Shown in pieces: positions 9,412-17,510 of a stretch of DNA of 64,000 nucleotides (the stretch's first letter is position 1; every line of letters starts with the position of its first letter). The translations under genes and the position numbers were made by a program. The notes below the pieces were generated by a model, which did no database searches, had not been told where the DNA came from, and was given only the letters and a program-made list of their open reading frames with translations. The stretch lies in NCBI GenBank assembly GCA_947494445.1, contig CANLVD010000014.1, forward strand, positions 30,876-94,875, in the 5' to 3' direction. Source of the DNA: an uncultured Paracoccaceae bacterium (lineage in GTDB: Bacteria > Pseudomonadota > Alphaproteobacteria > Rhodobacterales > Rhodobacteraceae).

Positions 9412-9795
9412 TCAGGGCATCAGATCGCCCGCTCCGACGACAAGCAGGCCCGCCGCAAGCCCTTCGATGCATAAGAAAACACCGGGCAGCACTGAGATTT
9501 GGCGGTCCAGCAGCGCGGAGACAATCCGCCCTGCCGCCATACCGCAGAGCGCAAAGGCAATGGTCATGCAGACGCCCCAGCGTATGTCCTGATCGACCAG
9601 ACCCCATCCCAATGCGGCCGTCATCGCAATTCCAAACCCACCATAGACAGCCCGCACCTCATTGCGCGCATCAATGCCAAGCGTTGAAACGCCAAACAGC
9701 GCTGTAACCCGTCCAGGGTGCGAAATTGCCGCCACCCCCATCAACAAAAAGCCCGCAGCGACCAGGAGCAGGCTGGCATCTTGAAGGACTGTCAC
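9412..9795 (-). CDS. Small membrane protein, DUF4345-like
   Basis: About 127 residues with four predicted membrane spans (DASLLLVAAGFLLMGVAAI; YGGFGIAMTAALGWGLV; GVCMTIAFALCGMAAGRIV; GVFLCIEGLAAGLLVVGAG). EVRAVYGGFG is typical of the DUF4345 family of inner-membrane proteins of unknown function. The GTG at 9795 is preferred because GAGGA lies seven bases upstream; TTG/GTG starts near 9840 would lengthen it and overlap the upstream gene. It forms a pair with the similar protein at 9824-10195. Confidence 0.72.
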   Translation of the reverse strand: MTVLQDASLLLVAAGFLLMGVAAISHPGRVTALFGVSTLGIDARNEVRAVYGGFGIAMTAALGWGLVDQDIRWGVCMTIAFALCGMAAGRIVSALLDRQISVLPGVFLCIEGLAAGLLVVGAGDLMP

Positions 9796-9823
9796 CAGGC
9801 AATCCTCGAATTTGTGTCGTCCC

Positions 9824-10195
9824 TCACTGTCGGCCACCAATGCTTATTGCCGCCAGGACCGCAAGCACCAGCAGCCCGGCCACATCCGCGATTGCAATGG
9901 TTCTGAGCGCACCTGTTGGCAGTCCTGCTTGCCAGTACAGAATTACAAAGCTTGCCATGCTGACCGCTAGCGCGACACAGGCCACCCCGCGCACCGCGGG
10001 GTCAAGAACGGCCCAGGCCGCGGTCAGAACGACCACCCCGAACAAAGCACCGCGATGGCGGATTAGAAGGCTTAGATCGGAGCCAGCGGGTACATCATAA
10101 AGTCGCTCTGACAGCCCCGGCTGAAAGAGAACAAGCGCTGGCATCACATGCAGCAGTGCGAGTACTGCAAAGCCTGTCCGTACAAGGATTTCCAT
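9824..10195 (-). CDS. Small membrane protein, four spans
   Basis: A 123-residue hydrophobic protein with the same four-helix layout as its downstream neighbour: TGFAVLALLHVMPALVLF, RHRGALFGVVVLTAAWAV, GVACVALAVSMASFVILYW and AIADVAGLLVLAVLAAISIG. Its function is unknown; it may be a distant relative of DUF4345. It lies between the NTF2-fold protein and the DUF4345-like gene on the same strand, so the three are probably cotranscribed. Confidence 0.72.
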   Translation of the reverse strand: MEILVRTGFAVLALLHVMPALVLFQPGLSERLYDVPAGSDLSLLIRHRGALFGVVVLTAAWAVLDPAVRGVACVALAVSMASFVILYWQAGLPTGALRTIAIADVAGLLVLAVLAAISIGGRQ

Positions 10196-10266
10196 GTCGG
10201 TCCTTTCCTGAGTGATTGAGCCTGCAACGGTGACAGGATCCGGGCATTTGCGCCGGCAGGGACCGC

Positions 10267-10767
10267 TCAGTTCTGCGTTGCAACGACAACCTCAGGGCTT
10301 GCGTTATGCAGCGCCTCGACATCCACGAATGTGTGCTTGCGCGCCACAAGACCCCCGTCGAATTCCAGCACGTCGATGGCATCCACCTCGAAAGTCTCAC
10401 CTGTGGGGGCAAAAGTGCGGGCGCCCAAATGCACAGCGGTGTCGGCGTCCATGCGGATGCGATACTCCAGCACGGCAAATCCGGGACCGACACGAACGTT
10501 TTCAATCCTGCTCTGATAGGTCGGGTTGGAGGCCAGAATTGCGGAGAACTGTTGCGCGATCTCTTCTTGCCCCCGCGCGACGGGAACGCCGTCAACAAAC
10601 AGCCTGAACACGCTGTCTTCGGTGTGCAGGTTGACGATTCTGTCGACATCCCGGCTGGCCCAAGCGGCGCCATAGCTTTGCAGGGCTGCTTGAATGTCTG
10701 TCGTCTCGGCGATGCCGGGCGTGGCCAAGCTGATCAGGGACATCAATGTGGGGACAAGTGCTTTCAT
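10267..10767 (-). CDS. Secreted SnoaL/NTF2-like protein
   Basis: A 166-residue protein with an N-terminal signal peptide (MKALVPTLMSLISLATPGIA, cleaved before ETTD). The mature part reads as an NTF2-like barrel: IQAALQSYGAAWASRDVDRI, HTEDSVFRLF, and IDVLEFDGGLVARKHTFVDV near the end. ATG 10767 is chosen because it opens the signal peptide; a longer frame to 10803 has no such feature. The divergent AraC gene is its likely regulator. Confidence 0.8.
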   Translation of the reverse strand: MKALVPTLMSLISLATPGIAETTDIQAALQSYGAAWASRDVDRIVNLHTEDSVFRLFVDGVPVARGQEEIAQQFSAILASNPTYQSRIENVRVGPGFAVLEYRIRMDADTAVHLGARTFAPTGETFEVDAIDVLEFDGGLVARKHTFVDVEALHNASPEVVVATQN

Positions 10768-10863
10768 AGGTCTCGCTTTCCGGGGTGATTTCAATTGTTT
10801 CAACTAGCTTGGTTGTTGCTCCACTCAGACCTCAAAATTACCTGTTTAATCGTTGCCCGCTTG

Positions 10864-10911
10864 CAAAAACCTGCTGACATGCAGATTTTCCAGGTGTTCA
10901 GCAGGTTTTTG
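10864..10911. promoter_or_regulatory. 14-base inverted repeat between divergent genes
   Basis: CAAAAACCTGCTGA at 10864-10877 is exactly complementary to TCAGCAGGTTTTTG at 10898-10911, with a 20-base spacer. It sits between the NTF2-like gene and the AraC gene. The wide spacing fits two regulator half-sites better than a terminator. Confidence 0.6.
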
Positions 10912-10974
10912 AAAGTCCAAAGCCTCTGAACTGATGCATAGGCAGAACTCAGCGAACGAAGACGGAGCGCACGC

Positions 10975-11751
10975 GTGATGACGACTATCATGGCCAAAAA
11001 TGCCGCCGAGACGCTGCGGCTGGTGATCTATCTTCACGACATGCGCGCGGCTTTTCTTGGTCAAAGCCTCGGCCTTGCGCCGCATAAAGTGTCGGTTGCG
11101 ACCATTGCGGTGGGGCTGGACAAGGCTTTCGAGCTGGATTTTCTGGACGATGCCGAACCGTCATGCTGTACCTGCCGCGTAGCGTTGATTGCGCCTGACA
11201 GGATGCATCATTTGCGCGCATCCGAACGGATGTTCTTTCTTTATCTCGATCCTCTTAGTTCCGACTATGTCGGCCTGGATGCGGCCTTGATCGCACGTCT
11301 TGATGCCACCGCCGATCAGACCGCCACAGCGATACTGGCGGCCGCCGCCTCGCATTCTGACGCAGAAGGCTTCCTGTATGCGGTCTCACGGATTTTCGAT
11401 CTGCCGGACCCGCCCCGCACTGACCAACGGATATCCCGTACCCTGCGGGCAATTGATGCGGCCCCACAGGAATTTGTGTCCGTGGACAAGGCGGCGGCCT
11501 TTGCCTGTATGTCCGTCTCACGGTTCCAGCATATCTTTCGGGATGTCACGGGAACCACGTTCCGCCGATACCGGTTGTGGAAGCGCATGACCATCGTCGC
11601 GCACCATCTCGCCGCGCAGGCCTCTCTCACGGACGCTGCAACCGAGGCCGGGTTTTCAAGCTCGTCCCACCTAAGCACGGCATTCAAAGATATGTTCGGG
11701 ATCCGCCCCTCTGACCTTGCCGGGCATTCGGTCGATCTGCGAGCAGGTTGA
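10975..11751 (+). CDS. AraC-family transcriptional regulator
   Basis: 258 residues. The C-terminal 100 residues form the double helix-turn-helix of AraC/XylS proteins: VSVDKAAAFACMSVSRFQHIF, RYRLWKRMTIVAHHLAAQ, then LTDAATEAGFSSSSHLSTAF and FGIRPSD. The N-terminal half is an effector domain of unknown ligand with a CC-rich stretch (SCCTCR). It is divergent from the three-gene NTF2/membrane-protein set, with an inverted repeat in the shared promoter. Confidence 0.9.
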   Translation: MMTTIMAKNAAETLRLVIYLHDMRAAFLGQSLGLAPHKVSVATIAVGLDKAFELDFLDDAEPSCCTCRVALIAPDRMHHLRASERMFFLYLDPLSSDYVGLDAALIARLDATADQTATAILAAAASHSDAEGFLYAVSRIFDLPDPPRTDQRISRTLRAIDAAPQEFVSVDKAAAFACMSVSRFQHIFRDVTGTTFRRYRLWKRMTIVAHHLAAQASLTDAATEAGFSSSSHLSTAFKDMFGIRPSDLAGHSVDLRAG

Positions 11752-12166
11752 ACCTGAGAACCCGGCAAAAGTAACGCACTTGGATCAGACCGCATGAAAT
11801 GAGAAACGATCCAATTTGCATTCCGCAATTTTGGAAATGGTGCCGTGTGTAGGATGAGTTTCGCCAAAGTCGCGAAGCGCGCGAAGTGGCCATTCAATGA
11901 CGCAAGCTGAACAGCAGCTAGGTCTTCGACTTGATCATTGCAGTCCCGATAGTCACCGCAATATTGAACCAATGGCCGGTTTTCTCGCAGCCCTGCGGGC
12001 TCATGCTCCAAGCACTTGCTGCGATTTTCATGCTGCGAGCGCGCGCAGCGTGTTTTGAAGACTTCCGGTATGGGCTCAGAGTCCGCATTCGCCGCGCGCG
12101 ACCCCAATGTCCGGTATGCCGGCCGACCCCGACCATCAAACATGAACTGGCGGCCACCTGAGGAGC
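11752..12166. other. 415-bp intergenic stretch, no gene supported
   Basis: Several overlapping open frames cross it on both strands, but none shows a ribosome binding site or protein-like composition. It marks the boundary between the metabolic/regulatory genes on the left and the element-like genes on the right. No integrase, att repeat or IS end could be recognised. Confidence 0.4.
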
Positions 12167-12394
12167 CTATCCGTCTTCGCCGCTTCCAATCCGCTTCAAA
12201 CCATCGAAGTCGATTTCCTGCTTCTGTTCCGCAGTCAGATCCGGCCGGACTTCCGATACAGGCTGGGGCCCGTAGACGTCCCACATCACCGCATGCGCGC
12301 CTGTACTCCAGCGATAAACCCAACCAACCACGCTGCACCCATCGGTCCCGATCAGATTGGCGATCGCGACGCCTTCACCTTTATCATCGTTCAC
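12167..12394 (-). CDS. Hypothetical 75-residue protein
   Basis: A small acidic protein (MNDDKGEGVAIANLIG, ending LKRIGSGEDG). The middle, GWVYRWSTGAHAVMWDVYGP, is rich in aromatic residues. No family was recognised and there is no signal peptide. It is included because it reads like protein and stands alone in its stretch, but it could be a chance frame. Confidence 0.4.
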   Translation of the reverse strand: MNDDKGEGVAIANLIGTDGCSVVGWVYRWSTGAHAVMWDVYGPQPVSEVRPDLTAEQKQEIDFDGLKRIGSGEDG

Positions 12395-12562
12395 TGTTTA
12401 CTGACTTCCTGCACTATGGCGCTGAATTTGCGGCATGGTGTCATAAGGCGCTCACTCGCGCCGTAGGCCGCACGTGGTAGATGTTGGCTAACTGCTCTTC
12501 ATTGAGGTAGCTGGTCTCACGCGGGGACATCCAAAGCGGAGCGTCCCAAAATTGCATTGTTT

Positions 12563-12820
12563 TCAAATCTTGTGGTCGGGCTCCGTGGCGGCTTCGACGA
12601 TCGCCAGAACCTCCGATAAGTCGAAGCCAAGCGCCCGGGACAATACGATGAACTCGACAACGTCGATCCGTCGCTGGCCACTTTCAATGCGCGCCACAAG
12701 AGACTGATGACAGTCGAGCCTGTCCGCCAAGTCTTTCTGCCCCAGACCCGCGTGTTTTCGGGCCTCGACCAAAGACTGACAAAGGGCCAGATGCCCGGTA
12801 CTCCAGATTGTTTTCGACAC
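12563..12820 (-). CDS. Xre-family HTH regulator
   Basis: An 85-residue Cro/C1-type DNA-binding protein. The helix-turn-helix is LVEARKHAGLGQKDLADRLD followed by CHQSLVARIESGQRRIDVVE, and a final helix reads VLSRALGFDLSEVLAIVEAA. It is a plausible switch for the neighbouring transfer operon, but its targets are unknown. Confidence 0.88.
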   Translation of the reverse strand: MSKTIWSTGHLALCQSLVEARKHAGLGQKDLADRLDCHQSLVARIESGQRRIDVVEFIVLSRALGFDLSEVLAIVEAATEPDHKI

Positions 12821-12944
12821 GCGTCACATACCTTTTGTGACGTCGCTAGCGGATGAAATCTGTTATCTAAAAAGTAGATAATTGAGGGTGTTATCGGTGT
12901 CTGGTTTCCACGGGGTGCAATCCTGATGCACACCCAATCGCCCA

Positions 12945-13211
12945 TCAATTCCCCACCAGTTCCAGAAACCGCCCATAGTCCCGACTGACTTCGCGGGCTT
13001 CCTCAAAAGCCCGCGCACGCTCCTGCTCGAGGCAATGAAAGTAGTCCTGAATGTCCGCGATGTAGACCTCAAAGTCCCGTCGGATGATGTCGGCATAATC
13101 CCGGGCGGCCTGCGAATCGCTTGGAACGAACGGCCGAACCGGGGCAAGGCAGGACCCGGCCTGGCTTGCGACCGGAAGGAGCATCAGGAAGGCCGCAGCC
13201 TGCATCTTCAC
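12945..13211 (-). CDS. Small exported protein at the edge of the T4SS locus
   Basis: About 88 residues. A hydrophobic export signal (MQAAAFLMLLPVASQA, cleaved before GSC) is followed by a helical, charged mature part (AARDYADIIRRDFEVYIADI, then FHCLEQERARAFEEAREVSR). The three cysteines are compatible with a periplasmic location. GTG 13211 gives a short positive n-region; ATG 13205 or a longer TTG start at 13265 are possible. No function is assigned; its position suggests a conjugation accessory. Confidence 0.6.
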   Translation of the reverse strand: MKMQAAAFLMLLPVASQAGSCLAPVRPFVPSDSQAARDYADIIRRDFEVYIADIQDYFHCLEQERARAFEEAREVSRDYGRFLELVGN

Positions 13212-13292
13212 CCATCGGCTCAACCGCAGGTTTCTGAAACCCCTATTTTCCTTGATAGACGCCAATGGCCGTGCCTAGAGTTTGAGTAACCG

Positions 13293-13342
13293 AGATACAG
13301 CCGTATCTGCCGCATTATATCTTGCGGATAATAGTATACTAT
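13293..13342. promoter_or_regulatory. Control region of the T4SS operon with two palindromes
   Basis: AGATAC-AGCC-GTATCT (13293-13308) and the 12-bp perfect palindrome ATAGTATACTAT (13331-13342) lie in an AT-rich patch. This patch separates the divergent small exported protein from the first gene of the transfer operon. A regulator site is likely; the nearby Xre protein is a candidate binder. Confidence 0.5.
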
Positions 13343-13408
13343 CGTAACTCTGGGCTTCAAGTGGAAATGCCCGGATGTTGCGCATTTGAAGAAAGCGTGA
13401 GCCGGGCC

Positions 13409-13762
13409 ATGAACTGGGACATCGAAGCACCAAATGTGGTTACGGAAGCACGTTTCCGCGAACTCGTGGAAAGCGGCTATAGCGCTGAAATCCTGTGCCA
13501 GGAATCGGCGCACAAGAAGGGCCCTAGCTACTACGGGGTCTGGATCATGCGTGTCGTGTCAGACGAGGGCGTGGAAAAGCTGCTGGTCACGGCCCGCACC
13601 CGGACAACCTATAACGACATCAAGATCCGCGAGTTCAAGACAATCACGGGCGTGGTGTCTTTCCTCATTGGGATTGGTTTCTCCCATGCCGATGTCCCGC
13701 TCGAGGAGGGCCAGCGGACAACGCACAAGCTGGCTGCAACCGACAAGGGCGGCAGTAAGTAG
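13409..13762 (+). CDS. Hypothetical protein, first gene of the T4SS operon
   Basis: A 117-residue soluble protein ([20 protein letters not shown]; later [20 protein letters not shown]). No family was recognised. The end ([20 protein letters not shown]) suggests an alpha/beta fold. The ATG at 13409 is preferred to a TTG at 13322, which runs through the palindromic control region. It overlaps the transglycosylase gene that follows by about 77 bases in another frame. Confidence 0.6.
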   Translation: MNWDIEAPNVVTEARFRELVESGYSAEILCQESAHKKGPSYYGVWIMRVVSDEGVEKLLVTARTRTTYNDIKIREFKTITGVVSFLIGIGFSHADVPLEEGQRTTHKLAATDKGGSK

Positions 13763-14420
13763 CCTTCTCCTTTTCTGGTTCCTGACGGGTTCCGCCAATG
13801 CGCAGATGGTACTGGTCATGGAGAGCGATGGCTCTCTGACCCCGTCCCGCTCCCAGGACAGCTTTGCCCGCAATTACAATGACGGCATCGGCCAGGGGTC
13901 CGCAGCTGATGAGTTGGCGATCCTCGGCGAGACTGACCTTGGGCCAGACGAAATCCAGATGGCATCCCTAGCGCGGCCCGCTCCCCTGCCCCGCGACGAT
14001 GTTCTCTCGGCCATCGAATCCACCGCCCTTCGCTACGCCGGTCATCCCGGGCTGCGGCGCACGGATCTCTCGGTTCGTGATTGGCTGACCCTCTACCGTG
14101 CCAATATCGAAGTCGAGAGTGCCTATCGACAGGATGCGGTCTCGACCGCGGGTGCCATCGGTCTCGGACAATTGATGCCCGCGACGGCGCGCGACCTCGG
14201 TGTCGACCCGCGTGACCCGCTGCAGAACCTCGACGGCTCCGCCCGCTATCTTGCGATGATGCTGGACACGTTTGGCGATCCGCGGCTCGCGCTCGCAGCC
14301 TACAACGCCGGCCCGGATGCAGTTCGCCAGTACGGCGGCATTCCCCCCTACCGAGAAACCCAGAACCACGTGGCCCGTGTCATGGCCGTCGTGGCCCGAT
14401 TGGAAGGATCAAATTCATGA
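13686..14420 (+). CDS. virB1: Lytic transglycosylase, VirB1-like
   Basis: A periplasmic enzyme of about 244 residues that would open peptidoglycan for the conjugation channel. The N-terminus is an export signal (arginine-rich start, then [15 protein letters not shown]). The SLT domain follows: catalytic glutamate in [20 protein letters not shown], then [33 protein letters not shown] and [20 protein letters not shown]. The start at 13686 (or 13692) is inferred from the signal peptide; the frame is open further upstream but has no other ATG. The stop overlaps the pilin start. Confidence 0.88.
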   Translation: MPMSRSRRASGQRTSWLQPTRAAVSSLLLFWFLTGSANAQMVLVMESDGSLTPSRSQDSFARNYNDGIGQGSAADELAILGETDLGPDEIQMASLARPAPLPRDDVLSAIESTALRYAGHPGLRRTDLSVRDWLTLYRANIEVESAYRQDAVSTAGAIGLGQLMPATARDLGVDPRDPLQNLDGSARYLAMMLDTFGDPRLALAAYNAGPDAVRQYGGIPPYRETQNHVARVMAVVARLEGSNS

Positions 14421-14710
14421 GACAGATTTCACACCTATTCGTCGCCTCTTTGGCGCTGTTCCTGCTCATTGCCGAACCGGCCCTCGCACAAAGCATCGAT
14501 CTCTCGCCGATTCAGAGCCTTCTACAGGGTATCGTCGATGCGTTGACCGGCCCGCTCGGTGTGGTGATCGCCACGCTTGCCGTGCTCGGCGTTTTTCTGA
14601 GCTGGTTTTTCAACATCATCGACCTGCGCCAGGCGCTTTGGGTGCTTGTCGGCATCGCCGGTGTTGCGGCCGCCCCCACCATTGTTGCCGCGGTCTTCGC
14701 CGGTGGCTGA
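14417..14710 (+). CDS. virB2: Conjugal pilin, VirB2/TrbC type
   Basis: 97 residues: a cleavable signal ([18 protein letters not shown], then QSIDLSP) followed by two hydrophobic helices ([19 protein letters not shown] and [19 protein letters not shown]). This is the layout of the major pilin subunit. Its ATG overlaps the transglycosylase stop, and its stop overlaps the virB3 GTG. Confidence 0.9.
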   Translation: MRQISHLFVASLALFLLIAEPALAQSIDLSPIQSLLQGIVDALTGPLGVVIATLAVLGVFLSWFFNIIDLRQALWVLVGIAGVAAAPTIVAAVFAGG

Positions 14711-14981
14711 GCGCGCGCCTCTCTTTCTCGGCCTCGTGCGCCCGCCGAAGCTTCTGGGCCTGCCCATCATGTACGCGATGGTCTGGCTCTTCGGTTCGGT
14801 GCTCCTGTTCGTCTGGGTCCAGCACATCGGGGTGCTGGGCGTGGCCGCCCTTCTTTATCCGGTGCTGTGGAAGGCCGCAGATTGGGACCCGCGTTTCATC
14901 GACGTGATGATGACGGCGCTGCAGGAGACACCGCCGACGCGGAACCGGTCCATCCATGGCGGGGACAGCTATGCGCCCTAA
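14703..14981 (+). CDS. virB3: VirB3/TrbD family inner-membrane protein
   Basis: A 92-residue membrane protein. The family signature is APLFLGLVRPPKLLGLPIMY, followed by a long hydrophobic stretch (VWLFGSVLLFVWVQHIGVLG). GTG at 14703 is chosen because it overlaps the virB2 stop and begins just before the conserved block. It assembles with VirB4 in the inner-membrane part of the channel. Confidence 0.9.
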   Translation: MAERAPLFLGLVRPPKLLGLPIMYAMVWLFGSVLLFVWVQHIGVLGVAALLYPVLWKAADWDPRFIDVMMTALQETPPTRNRSIHGGDSYAP

Positions 14982-17346
14982 TGCAGCCATGGACGAAGCG
15001 CTTGATCTCCGCACGATGACGCCCGACTGGTATGCCCGCGAAACTCGCCTCGCGCATATGCTTCCTTACGTCAGCCTGGTCGATGACCGCACCGTGCGGA
15101 CGCGGGTGAACGAGCTTTTCCAGTGCATCCGGCTCGACGGGGTCAACAGCTACACCACGGATGATGCCTATCTCGACAAGGTGACAGCACTCTTCGCCAG
15201 GATCATCGCGCAGCTGGGGCCGGAGTTCAGCTATTACGTCCACAAGGTCTCCAAGGCGATCGCGCCGGACCTCGAGCCCATACGCGAAGACAGTTTTGCA
15301 GGAGAAGTTGACCGTCTCTGGCGCGCGAAACTCGAAAACAGCGGCTTGCGCGACAAGACGTTGACCCTCACGGTCATTCACCGCCCGCCCCCCAAGAGCG
15401 TCCTGCCCTTCCTCAATCGCAGCGCCCCGGACCGGCTGAAGGAGGCAACCGAGAAACGCCTTCGCAGATTGGGCGAGGCAGTGAGTGTGTTCCTGTCGGG
15501 CCTGACCGAGCTGAATCCGCGCGTGCTGACAGCCGAAAGTGGTGAGTTGATCGGCTTTTTGGGTGCCCTCAACACAGGTCAGGAATTGCCGCTCTATCCG
15601 GCAAACACCTACGGCTTTCTGTCCTTCAACGTCGCCAACACGCGCGTGACGTTTCAAGGCGATCACTTCGAGCTCTCCGAAGGCGTCGTGGGACATCGCT
15701 TTGGGAAGAGTTTCGCCATCGGCGAATATGCCGAGGCCACCTCCTGCACCATGTTCGACATGCTGAACTTGCCCGTCGACATGATCGTCACGCATTCCTT
15801 CACGCCGATCAATTCGAACCTCATGGCGGGTCGGATCAAGCGGCAAAAGCGCCAGATGCAGGCCTCCCAAGATGCGGCCCTCTCGCTCATGGAAGCCCTC
15901 GACATCGCCGCCGATGATCTCGAGGCCAAACGCCAGAGCTTTGGTGAGCACCACATGGTCGTGACGATCTTCTGTGATACGCTGGACGAGTTGCAGACGC
16001 TCAGCGCCGAGATCGTCAACGCCGCCGCCGCCGAAGGCGTGAAGATGATTGGCGAGCGGGTCGCGGCCAAAGCCCACTACCTCAGCCAGCATCCCGGCAA
16101 TCAGCCCAAGCGCGTCCGTGCCAGTGCGATCACCAATCGCAACTTCGCGGACTTCGCGGCGTTTCATCGGACGCAGCTTGGTAAGCCTGCTCAGAAAACA
16201 CCCTGGGGCAAGGTCATCACCTATCTGCCAACGCCCGAGCAGAGCGCCTACCGGTTTTCCTATCACGAGCAGGGTAGCCCCGAGAAAGAACCGACCAGCG
16301 GGCATACGCTCATCATGGGGCGGCCCGGGTCCGGCAAGTCGGTGCTTTCCGCATTCCTCATGACGCAAGCCCGTCGAGCAGGGGCGCGGATCTTCGTCTT
16401 CGATTACCGTCTCGGTATGGAGATGGCGGTCCGCGCCAATGGCGGGCGCTACGCATCGCTCAAAGCCGGGCAGCCCACGGGCCTCAACCCGCTCTGGACC
16501 GAAACCGATAATCGCGGCACGGCATGGCTCTCGGACTGGCTTGCCACCTTGCTCTACCGCGCCGACAAGCCCTTGACACCTGCGCAGACCAACCGCATTC
16601 AGGAAGTCGTCCGCCAAAATGCGCAGGCCTCGAACCCGGCCCTGCGGAATTGGCGGGATTTCGCATCGCTGTTTGTCTCCACCGACGATGGCGGCGATCT
16701 GCACCAGCGCCTTCTCGAATGGACCGAAGAGGGTCGCTATGGCTGGATCTTTGGGCAGACGCTGGAAGACACGTTCTCGCTGGATGGCGATGTCGTTGGC
16801 TTCGATCTCACCGGCATTCTCGACAGCGAGGCCGAGAAGGAACGGATGGCCGTCCTCTCCTATCTCTTCCGACGAGTGGAGCGCGAGATCGAGGACCGCC
16901 GCCCCACCATCATCGTGATCGACGAGGCCTGGAAGGCGCTCGACAACGCATATTTCGCCGAGCGGCTCTCGAACTGGCTGGTGACCGCGCGCAAGCAAAA
17001 CACCGTTGCGGTAATGATGACGCAATACGCAAGCCAGCTTGAACGCACCCGAACCGGCAAGACCATCGTCGAAGCGGTGCCCACACAAATCCTGCTTCCG
17101 AACATCCGTGCCCATGCTGCCGATTACGCGATGCTGAATCTCTATGAGAAGGAACTCGATGTGCTTCTCAACACCGGCAGCGACAGCCGCCTTGCGCTCA
17201 TCCGCGATGATCAGGGCTCCATCGTCGTCGATGCCGATCTCAGCGCCCTCGGTCCAAATCTCACCATCCTCGGCGGCATGGAGAAAGGTGAGGCGCTGGT
17301 CGGCGCCGATTACCGCGACCGCCCGGACTTCTGGAGGATTTCATGA
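14956..17346 (+). CDS. virB4: Type IV secretion ATPase VirB4/TrbE
   Basis: A 796-residue ATPase that powers pilus assembly and DNA transfer. Walker A is GRPGSGKSVL near residue 455 and Walker B is IIVIDEAWKAL near residue 652, followed by the conserved QNTVAVMMTQYASQ-type sensor. The N-terminal CagE/TrbE domain (YVSLVDDRTVRTRVNELFQC) is complete. It overlaps virB3 by 26 bases and the following lipoprotein gene by four. Confidence 0.97.
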   Translation: MAGTAMRPNAAMDEALDLRTMTPDWYARETRLAHMLPYVSLVDDRTVRTRVNELFQCIRLDGVNSYTTDDAYLDKVTALFARIIAQLGPEFSYYVHKVSKAIAPDLEPIREDSFAGEVDRLWRAKLENSGLRDKTLTLTVIHRPPPKSVLPFLNRSAPDRLKEATEKRLRRLGEAVSVFLSGLTELNPRVLTAESGELIGFLGALNTGQELPLYPANTYGFLSFNVANTRVTFQGDHFELSEGVVGHRFGKSFAIGEYAEATSCTMFDMLNLPVDMIVTHSFTPINSNLMAGRIKRQKRQMQASQDAALSLMEALDIAADDLEAKRQSFGEHHMVVTIFCDTLDELQTLSAEIVNAAAAEGVKMIGERVAAKAHYLSQHPGNQPKRVRASAITNRNFADFAAFHRTQLGKPAQKTPWGKVITYLPTPEQSAYRFSYHEQGSPEKEPTSGHTLIMGRPGSGKSVLSAFLMTQARRAGARIFVFDYRLGMEMAVRANGGRYASLKAGQPTGLNPLWTETDNRGTAWLSDWLATLLYRADKPLTPAQTNRIQEVVRQNAQASNPALRNWRDFASLFVSTDDGGDLHQRLLEWTEEGRYGWIFGQTLEDTFSLDGDVVGFDLTGILDSEAEKERMAVLSYLFRRVEREIEDRRPTIIVIDEAWKALDNAYFAERLSNWLVTARKQNTVAVMMTQYASQLERTRTGKTIVEAVPTQILLPNIRAHAADYAMLNLYEKELDVLLNTGSDSRLALIRDDQGSIVVDADLSALGPNLTILGGMEKGEALVGADYRDRPDFWRIS

Positions 17347-17510
17347 CACGCATTCTGTTGCTTCTCGCCAGCCTCGGCGCGCTGGCCTCCTGCGCCCAGT
17401 ACCAGGAGCCGCAGGCCAATTGCTTCACCTTCCTGGCCTCAACGGCCCCCGTCGCGCCGGATTGTACCTTCACGCCCCTCGGCGCACCGGTGGGTGACAT
17501 TGAAGTCTAA
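17343..17510 (+). CDS. Small lipoprotein, VirB7-like position
   Basis: A 55-residue lipoprotein below the usual size cut for gene calling. It has a signal (MTRILLLLASLGALASC) with lipobox LASC, so the mature protein would start at Cys17 and be anchored in the outer membrane. A second cysteine pair follows (NCFTF, DCTF). Its ATG overlaps the virB4 stop and its end overlaps the next gene by 17 bases. Size, lipobox and locus suggest a VirB7-type stabiliser of VirB9; sequence similarity was not assessed. Confidence 0.7.
   Translation: MTRILLLLASLGALASCAQYQEPQANCFTFLASTAPVAPDCTFTPLGAPVGDIEV

Noticed and set aside
11316..12338. A 340-codon minus-strand frame over the AraC gene and the following gap
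   Set aside because: Half of it is antisense to AraC and the rest has no protein-like features or start signal.
14896..17115. A 739-codon open frame antisense to virB4
   Set aside because: It lies entirely opposite a perfect VirB4 gene, is full of charged low-information sequence, and has no binding site; high GC leaves long antisense frames open.
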